NCBI GenBank assembly: GCA_011620705.1
Contig: WOYR01000052.1
Coordinates: forward strand, 1-5,755
Reading direction: 5' to 3'
Source: Microbacteriaceae bacterium
GTDB lineage: Bacteria; Actinomycetota; Actinomycetes; Actinomycetales; Microbacteriaceae
Length of the DNA stretch: 5,755 nucleotides
A program made the translations under genes and the position numbers. Under the pieces are notes generated by a model. That model did no database searches and had not been told where the DNA came from. It was given only the letters and a program-made list of their open reading frames with translations. Shown piece by piece: positions 1 through 4,244 of this stretch (position 1 is its first letter; every line of letters starts with the position of its first letter).

Positions 1-560
1 AAGTTCTTCATGATGAACACCCCGGCCGCGTCCGCCAGGAGCGGCACGATCATGCCCGCATAGGTGTCGTAGATCGAGAGCTGGTTGATCACCAGGAACT
101 TCGGGATGAGCAGCACCACGTTCGGCACGGCCATCACCGCGATGAGCGCGGCGAACACGACGTTGCGCCCGCGGAACTGGAGCCGCGCCAGGGCATATCC
201 GGCCAGCGAGTCGAAGAACACCCGGCCGAGCGTCACCACCAGGGTCACGATGCCGCTGTTCTTGAACCAGATCGGGAAGTCCGAATGGAAGAACAGCCGC
301 TGATAGGCGGCGGCGGTCCAGGTCTGCGGGACCAGCGACAGGGGGTTGGCCGCGGCATCCGGCTCGGTCTTGAAGGAGGTCGCCACGTCGATGAGGAACG
401 GGAAGATGTACAGCACGGCGACCGCGATCAGCAGCAGGTAGATCAGGACCTGCGCCGTGAGGGCGCCCGGCGTCCAATGCTCCCGTCTCGGCGCCGGGCT
501 CTCCGCGGGCGCGGCAAGCCCGCGGCCGCCGGGAGCGACCGCGGGGACGATGGCCGTCAT
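1..560 (-). CDS. Carbohydrate ABC transporter permease, MalG type (partial, C-terminus outside the window)
   Basis: This is the second inner-membrane subunit of a family 1 (CUT1-like) sugar importer, which forms the membrane channel with the MalF-type partner encoded just upstream. The start is the ATG at 560-558, which overlaps the partner's TGA stop (ATGA). The frame stays open to the window edge and gives 186 codons. Visible parts are a Pro/Ala/Gly-rich cytoplasmic N-terminus (about residues 1-30), TM1 near 36-58 (LIYLLLIAVAVLYIFPFL), a periplasmic loop containing the typical TSFKTEP and FKNSGIVT stretches, TM2 near 103-125 ending in AGYALARLQFRG, TM3 near 135-157 (AVMAVPNVVLLIPKFLV), and the beginning of TM4 (YDTYAGMIVPLLADAAGVFIMKN). 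The family's EAA loop, which docks the ATPase, would lie further downstream and is not in the window. Usual family length is about 270-300 residues, so roughly 90-110 are missing. The family call is firm; the substrate is unknown. Confidence 0.93.
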   Translation of the reverse strand, partial: MTAIVPAVAPGGRGLAAPAESPAPRREHWTPGALTAQVLIYLLLIAVAVLYIFPFLIDVATSFKTEPDAAANPLSLVPQTWTAAAYQRLFFHSDFPIWFKNSGIVTLVVTLGRVFFDSLAGYALARLQFRGRNVVFAALIAVMAVPNVVLLIPKFLVINQLSIYDTYAGMIVPLLADAAGVFIMKN

Positions 561-1711
561 GAGCCGTCCCGCTCTCGTGGCCCGCTGTCGTTGCTCTGCC
601 CGCTGACGACGGCGGAGGGCGCCGCCACGTCCCGCGACCGCGCGCTCGCGCGCGTGATCCACCCCATCCGCCGCTTGGACACCGCCTTCTCGGCGAGCAC
701 CCAGCGCTGGATCAACGTGAAGACGATGATGATCACGAACAGGATGAAGGCGATCGCAGCGCCCTGCCCCCACTGCTGGTTGTTGAAGGCCGCCGTGTAC
801 GACAGATAGGCCGGAGTCAGAGTGGTCTTCGAGGGGTTGCCGCGCGTGCCCGTGTAGATCTGGTCGAAGACCTGCCAGCACCCGATCAGGCCCAGCGTGA
901 TCACCGTGAACAGGGTGGGGCGCAACTGCGGCAGGGTGACCCGGAAGAAGCGCTGGCGGGAGTTCGCGCCATCCATCATCGCGGCCTCCTCGACATCGCC
1001 GCTGAGGTTCTGCAGCGCCGCAAGGAACAGCAGCATGAAGGTGCCGCTCGTGGTGAACACGGCGAGGATGATGAACGCTGACATTGCGACCGATGGGCCG
1101 CCCAGCCAGTCCCACCAGCTGACGCCGAGGATCTTGTGGCTGGTCAGCGCGGCAGGACCGCTGCTCGCCCCGAAGTGGAAGATGCCGGCCGGTGCGTTGA
1201 ACCAGTTCGGCCCCTTGACCCCGAACCAGGCGATCACCGCGTTGACGGCTCCCGTGGTGGAGAACAGGAAGAGCCAGAGCACGGTGATCGCCACACTCGA
1301 GGTGACCGACGGGAAGTAGTAGGCGGTGCGGAAGAAACCGCGGCCGCGCAGCATCCGCCGGTTGACCGCGAGCGCAAGGGCCAAGGCCACCACGGTCTGG
1401 ATCGGCACTACCAGGATCGCGTACCAGAAGTTGTTCTTCAGCGCGGTGCCGAAGTCGCTCTCCGACAGTCCTCCCGCCCACAGCACACGGCCGTAGTTCT
1501 GCGCCCCGATGAAGTGCACGTCGGGCGACAGCGGCGAGCCGCGCCCCGTCCAGTCGGAGACGCTCACCCAGGCGGCCATGAGCACCGGGATGAGCAGGAA
1601 CAGTCCCAGGATGATGAGAACGGGAGCGGTGAACAGCCAGCCCGATACGGCCTGCCCGCGGTTGACGCCGGAGCGCCTCCGCCGGCGCAAGGTTGCCATC
1701 GCAGCCGTCAT
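557..1711 (-). CDS. Carbohydrate ABC transporter permease, MalF type
   Basis: This 384-residue integral membrane protein is the first permease of the sugar importer. The N-terminus is strongly basic (RRRRR at 9-13). Six membrane segments can be placed at about 24-48, 95-116, 132-150, 208-232, 267-284 and 317-339. The EAA loop that contacts the ATPase is clear at 241-266 (EEAAMMDGANSRQRFF, then LPQLRPT). Two features are longer than in a standard MalF-like permease of about 290-320 residues. One is an apparent insertion of about 30 residues between PNWF (168-171) and GPSVAM (205-210) in an outward loop. The other is a polar C-terminal tail (about 344-384). The ATG at 1711 is preferred over the in-frame ATG at 1699 because a purine-rich box (GAGAGCGGGA) lies 8 nt upstream and recurs before the next gene. 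The gene follows the binding protein after 42 bp and overlaps the MalG-type gene by 4 bp. Confidence 0.94.
   Translation of the reverse strand: MTAAMATLRRRRRSGVNRGQAVSGWLFTAPVLIILGLFLLIPVLMAAWVSVSDWTGRGSPLSPDVHFIGAQNYGRVLWAGGLSESDFGTALKNNFWYAILVVPIQTVVALALALAVNRRMLRGRGFFRTAYYFPSVTSSVAITVLWLFLFSTTGAVNAVIAWFGVKGPNWFNAPAGIFHFGASSGPAALTSHKILGVSWWDWLGGPSVAMSAFIILAVFTTSGTFMLLFLAALQNLSGDVEEAAMMDGANSRQRFFRVTLPQLRPTLFTVITLGLIGCWQVFDQIYTGTRGNPSKTTLTPAYLSYTAAFNNQQWGQGAAIAFILFVIIIVFTLIQRWVLAEKAVSKRRMGWITRASARSRDVAAPSAVVSGQSNDSGPRERDGS
567..576 (-). promoter_or_regulatory. Purine-rich ribosome-binding box before the MalG-type gene
   Basis: GAGAGCGGGA on the minus strand lies 6 nt before ATG 560, inside the 3' end of the MalF-type gene (Arg/Glu/Arg/Asp codons of its tail). 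It repeats the box used by the preceding permease and supports the ATG within the ATGA overlap. Confidence 0.5.
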
Positions 1712-1719
1712 GCTCCCGT

Positions 1720-1729
1720 TCCCGCTCTC
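1720..1729 (-). promoter_or_regulatory. Purine-rich ribosome-binding box before the MalF-type gene
   Basis: GAGAGCGGGA on the minus strand lies 8 nt before ATG 1711. The identical decamer precedes the MalG-type start. It lies in the 42-bp gap between the binding protein and the MalF-type gene, which holds no other clear signal and no convincing terminator. Confidence 0.5.
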
Positions 1730-1753
1730 ATCATCCCCGTGGGAGGGCCGCTG

Positions 1754-2980
1754 CTACTTGAGCAGGGCCTCGAGGTTGGCCTGCGTCGACGACAGGATCG
1801 TCTTCGGATCGCCCGTGGCGAGTTTCGCCACCTGCGAGTTGAAGTCGGTCACCACATCGGATGCTCCCTTGGCGGCCGGCACGTTCTGCGCGTACGCGGC
1901 CGCATCGAGGAACGGGGCCAGGTTCGGGAACTCCTTCTTCCAGTCACCCGCCGCCGACTGGATCGACGGCATCACGCCGAAGGCCTTGGCGAAGGCGAGC
2001 TGGTCGCTCTTCGTCGTCAGCTTCTGCACCAGGTCGAGCGCGCCGGTCTTGTTGGCGCTGTCGGCCGCGATGCCCCAGCAGTTGCTGAACTGGAGCGTTC
2101 CCGCACCCGCAGGTCCCTTGGGCAGCGGGGCGACCTCGTACTTGATGTTCGGGTAATCGGCCGTCTGCGACCCGGTGATCCAGTTGCCCTCGATCGTCAT
2201 GGCACCCAGCTGCTTGCCGAACGCCTCACCGCCCCAGCCGGCCCCGACATCCGCGGCGAACTTGAAGTCGCCCGCAATCAGGTTCTGCTTGACGTAGTCG
2301 AGCGCCTTCAGGTTGGCATCACTGTCCGCGGTCGCCTTCGTGCTGTCGGCATTCATCAGGTTGCCGCCGGCCTCCGTCATGAACGCGCCGATCCTGGCGT
2401 ACTCCCCCCCGATCACGAGCCCGGTCTGGCTGCCGGTCGTCAGCTTCGTCGCGACGGTCTGCAGCTGGTCCCAGGTAGTCGGGATGTCGGCATCCGTCAG
2501 CCCGGCCTTCGACCAGAGATCGGTGTTGATGATGAGCTGCAGCGTCGAGAAGTCCTTCGGCGCGCAGACCAGCTTGTTGTCGTAGGTGAACGACTTCACC
2601 AGGTTGGGATAGAAGTCGCTCTTGTTCGACAGCTTGTCGCCGTAGGAGTACAGCGAGCCGTTCGACGCGTAGCCGGCCAGCGCATCGGTCGACAGGTAGA
2701 AGACGTCGGCCGGCTTCCCGCTCGAGAAGCCCTGCGCGAGCTGCTGGTTGAGGTCGCTCGCCACGGTCACGGTCGCCTTGATTCCCGAGGTCTTCGACCA
2801 GGCGGCCACCGCGCTCTTCACCGCGGCGGTCTCGGCGTCGCCGCTGGAGCCGATCAGGATGCTCAACGGTTTCGTGTTGTCCTGCGTCGAGCCGCCGGAA
2901 CTGAATCCGGATCCGCACGCGGTGAGACCCACGGCGAGTCCCGCGGCTGCGATCACCGCCACTGCTCTGGAGATCTTCAT
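1754..2980 (-). CDS. Extracellular sugar-binding lipoprotein of an ABC importer (SBP family 1)
   Basis: This 408-residue secreted protein captures the carbohydrate and delivers it to the two permeases. It begins with a lipoprotein signal peptide: MKISR, a hydrophobic stretch, then the lipobox LTAC with lipidated Cys22, followed by a Gly/Ser linker. The mature part has the usual family 1 landmarks: ADVFYLS (91-97), the PKDFSTLQLIINTDLWSKAGL region (141-161) with P-TTWDQL (167-173), GAMTIEGNWI (259-268), and YEVAPLPKGPAG (281-292). The many aromatic residues (for example Trp170, Trp249, Trp267, Trp302) fit stacking on sugar rings, though the contact residues are not proven. Besides Cys22 there are two cysteines, Cys139 and Cys301. 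The start ATG (2980-2978) overlaps the repressor's TGA and has AAGGA 9 nt upstream. The ligand cannot be told from the sequence; an oligosaccharide or glycoside is inferred from the neighbouring hydrolase. Confidence 0.94.
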   Translation of the reverse strand: MKISRAVAVIAAAGLAVGLTACGSGFSSGGSTQDNTKPLSILIGSSGDAETAAVKSAVAAWSKTSGIKATVTVASDLNQQLAQGFSSGKPADVFYLSTDALAGYASNGSLYSYGDKLSNKSDFYPNLVKSFTYDNKLVCAPKDFSTLQLIINTDLWSKAGLTDADIPTTWDQLQTVATKLTTGSQTGLVIGGEYARIGAFMTEAGGNLMNADSTKATADSDANLKALDYVKQNLIAGDFKFAADVGAGWGGEAFGKQLGAMTIEGNWITGSQTADYPNIKYEVAPLPKGPAGAGTLQFSNCWGIAADSANKTGALDLVQKLTTKSDQLAFAKAFGVMPSIQSAAGDWKKEFPNLAPFLDAAAYAQNVPAAKGASDVVTDFNSQVAKLATGDPKTILSSTQANLEALLK

Positions 2981-4095
2981 GTGCTCTGTTCCTTTTCTGT
3001 TGGTTCGTGATCGCCGGACGTGGTGCCGCCGGCTTCCTCGACGGGCTCCAGGTGACTCGACCTGCGCACGACAAGCTGGGGGGTGATGAGGCGGTGCCGC
3101 GGGTCGTCGCCCGCGGGGAATCCGTGCGGCAGCACGCGGCGGCCGGTCGCTCCCATCAAGAGTTCGAAAGTGCCGGATGCCACATCGGCGAGGCGCTGAT
3201 CCACGCTCGAGAGGCCGACGGCCTGAGCGACGGGGGTGTTGTCGAAGCCGAACACCGGGAAGTGCGGCATCCCCGCCTCGCGGACCGCCATCATCGCGCC
3301 GAGGGCGAGCGAGTCGCTCGCGCAGACCAGCGCCTCGAGATCGTCACGGGTGCGCACGAGCGTCTCGATCGCGCGGCGCGCGGTCGGCACGCCCTCGTCG
3401 GTCTCGGTGGCGAGGCCGGCGAGATCCTCCGCCGTCGATCCGAATGCGGATGCCATCGCCAGCTCCCAGCCCCGACGACGGTCATCGCCGGTGCCAGAGC
3501 CCGCCGGCCAGCCGAGATAGCCGATGCGACGATGACCGCGGCCGATCAGGTGCTCGGTCGCCATGCGAAGCCCCGCCTGCCCGTCGACGTCCACCCAGAG
3601 CCGCTCGGGATCGTCCAGGGGCGCGCTGCCCCACGGCCGGCCGAACGCGACGAAGGGCATCCGTTCGCGGGCCAGCCACTCGATCCGGGGATCGTCGTAG
3701 CGCGTCCCGGTCAGGACGAAGGCGTCCACATCGGCACCGTCGCGCAGTCGCTCGTAGTGGCGGATCTCGTCGTCCTCGTCGACGGCGGTGAAGAGCATGA
3801 TGCGCATCCCGCGCGCGTCCGCCTGCTCGGTGAGGGCGTGCAGGTAGCGATCGAGGACGGATCCGGAGATCCCGTTCGAGATCGGGTCGAGCCGGACCCC
3901 GATCGTCGAACTCTGCCGCGTGCGGAGCCGCCGGGCCGAGGCGTGCGGCCGATATCCGAGTTCGGCGATCGCGGACTCCACCCGGAGACGCGTCCCCTCG
4001 CGCACGATCCCCGGCGAGTTCAGCACGTTCGACACGGTCTGGCGGGAGACACCCGCTCGCTCGGCGACATCGTCGACGGTGGGGAGTTGCGCCAT
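2977..4095 (-). CDS. LacI-family transcriptional regulator, first gene of the transporter operon
   Basis: This 372-residue sugar-responsive repressor has an N-terminal helix-turn-helix at about 6-25 (TVDDVAERAGVSRQTVSNVLN) and a hinge helix ARRLRTRQSSTIGV (54-67). Leu57 sits where LacI Leu56 intercalates into the operator centre. The positions equivalent to LacI Tyr17, Gln18 and Arg22 read Arg18, Gln19 and Asn23. A periplasmic-binding-protein-like effector domain follows (about 65-347), with ADVDAFVLTG, the HLIGRGHRRIGYLG segment (182-195), CASDSLALGAMMAVREAG (258-275) and VFGFDNTPVA (281-290) typical of the family. The last 25 residues or so (348-372) form an acidic polar tail beyond the usual family end. 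The start has a near-ideal AAGGAGG 7 nt upstream. Its stop overlaps the binding-protein start by 4 bp, so it should be co-transcribed with the transporter and probably represses itself through the operator at 4150-4163. The effector is unknown. Confidence 0.96.
   Translation of the reverse strand: MAQLPTVDDVAERAGVSRQTVSNVLNSPGIVREGTRLRVESAIAELGYRPHASARRLRTRQSSTIGVRLDPISNGISGSVLDRYLHALTEQADARGMRIMLFTAVDEDDEIRHYERLRDGADVDAFVLTGTRYDDPRIEWLARERMPFVAFGRPWGSAPLDDPERLWVDVDGQAGLRMATEHLIGRGHRRIGYLGWPAGSGTGDDRRRGWELAMASAFGSTAEDLAGLATETDEGVPTARRAIETLVRTRDDLEALVCASDSLALGAMMAVREAGMPHFPVFGFDNTPVAQAVGLSSVDQRLADVASGTFELLMGATGRRVLPHGFPAGDDPRHRLITPQLVVRRSSHLEPVEEAGGTTSGDHEPTEKEQST
2990..2994 (-). promoter_or_regulatory. 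Ribosome-binding site of the sugar-binding lipoprotein, inside the repressor gene
   Basis: AAGGA on the minus strand, 9 nt before ATG 2980, lies within the last codons of the repressor (the GluLysGluGln part of its C-terminus). It allows re-initiation at the ATGA overlap and independent loading of ribosomes on the binding-protein cistron. Confidence 0.72.
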
Positions 4096-4102
4096 CCGTC
4101 GA

Positions 4103-4109
4103 CCTCCTT
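4103..4109 (-). promoter_or_regulatory. Strong ribosome-binding site of the LacI-family regulator
   Basis: AAGGAGG on the minus strand lies 7 nt before the ATG at 4095. It is the best Shine-Dalgarno match in the window and fixes the repressor start. Confidence 0.88.
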
Positions 4110-4149
4110 CGGCCAGCTGGGGAAGCCCTCGAACGTCAGGGCCGGGAAG

Positions 4150-4163
4150 TTTGAACGATCAAA
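4150..4163. promoter_or_regulatory. Predicted LacI-family operator, central CG
   Basis: TTTGAACGATCAAA is a 14-bp inverted repeat in which 12 positions are symmetric; the only asymmetry is one base on each side of the central CG. A central CG flanked by TTGA/TCAA-like half-sites is typical of LacI/GalR-family operators. Outer GAAG and CTTC bases on the leftward strand extend the symmetry with a one-base offset. It lies just downstream of the predicted leftward transcription start and over the predicted rightward -35, which fits repression in both directions. The link to the adjacent regulator is inferred from position and symmetry. Confidence 0.82.
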
Positions 4164-4179
4164 TCTTCGGTGCTACGTT
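4151..4179 (+). promoter_or_regulatory. Possible rightward promoter of the hydrolase gene
   Basis: TTGAAC (4151-4156) and TACGTT (4174-4179) are separated by 17 bp on the plus strand. The -35 matches TTGACA at its first four positions and the -10 matches TATAAT at the first, second and last bases. The -35 is embedded in the operator, and the -10 overlaps the leftward -10 on the opposite strand. It is weaker than the leftward promoter, so the call is tentative. Confidence 0.42.
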
Positions 4180-4202
4180 ACCCCTCAGGCGGGAGGTGTC
4201 AA
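4175..4202 (-). promoter_or_regulatory. Predicted leftward sigma-70-type promoter of the transporter operon
   Basis: On the minus strand a perfect TTGACA -35 (4202-4197) is followed after 16 bp by TAACGT (4180-4175). The -10 keeps the important T, A and final T of TATAAT. Transcription would start near 4168, leaving a leader of about 70 nt before the repressor start codon. The operator then covers roughly +5 to +19, a classic position for blocking initiation. Confidence 0.65.
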
Positions 4203-4231
4203 TCGGACCCCTTCGGCTCCCAGTCAGTGAC

Positions 4232-4235
4232 GAGG
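4232..4235 (+). promoter_or_regulatory. Ribosome-binding site of the hydrolase
   Basis: GAGG lies 9 nt before ATG 4245. The alternative in-frame GTG at 4227 has only pyrimidine-rich sequence upstream, so this site favours the ATG start. Confidence 0.6.
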
Positions 4236-4244
4236 TCGTGCCCC

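Larger units (their letters stand above)
4096..4244. other. Divergent control region between repressor operon and hydrolase
   Basis: This 149-bp gap separates two start codons that point away from each other. It is the only substantial non-coding stretch in the window and is locally richer in A/T around 4150-4180 than its surroundings. It contains a LacI-type operator, a leftward promoter, a possible rightward promoter and both ribosome-binding sites. I see no riboswitch-like fold or small gene in it. Confidence 0.9.

Noticed and set aside
1697..1699. Alternative ATG at 1699 for the MalF-type permease
   Set aside because: It is in frame, but the purine-rich box is spaced better for ATG 1711, and the same box and Met-Thr-Ala start recur at the MalG-type gene.
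1712..1753. Possible hairpin in the 42-bp gap between the binding protein and the MalF-type gene
   Set aside because: The pairing (CCC with GGG) is too short and has no following T-run, so neither a terminator nor a processing site can be supported.
1136..3010. Very long plus-strand open frame (about 620 codons) antisense to the binding protein and MalF-type gene
   Set aside because: Its translation is rich in Arg, Gly, His and Glu with no domain or membrane pattern, and it lies opposite two clear genes. It is the usual antisense shadow of high-GC coding DNA.
4127..4142. Second operator candidate around GAACGTC in the repressor leader
   Set aside because: Only four outer base pairs (CCCT/AGGG) are symmetric and the centre does not match the palindrome at 4150-4163.
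3007..4230. Plus-strand open frame of about 400 codons opposite the repressor
   Set aside because: It is the complement of the LacI-family gene, has an Arg/His/Gly-rich low-information composition, and runs through the control region.
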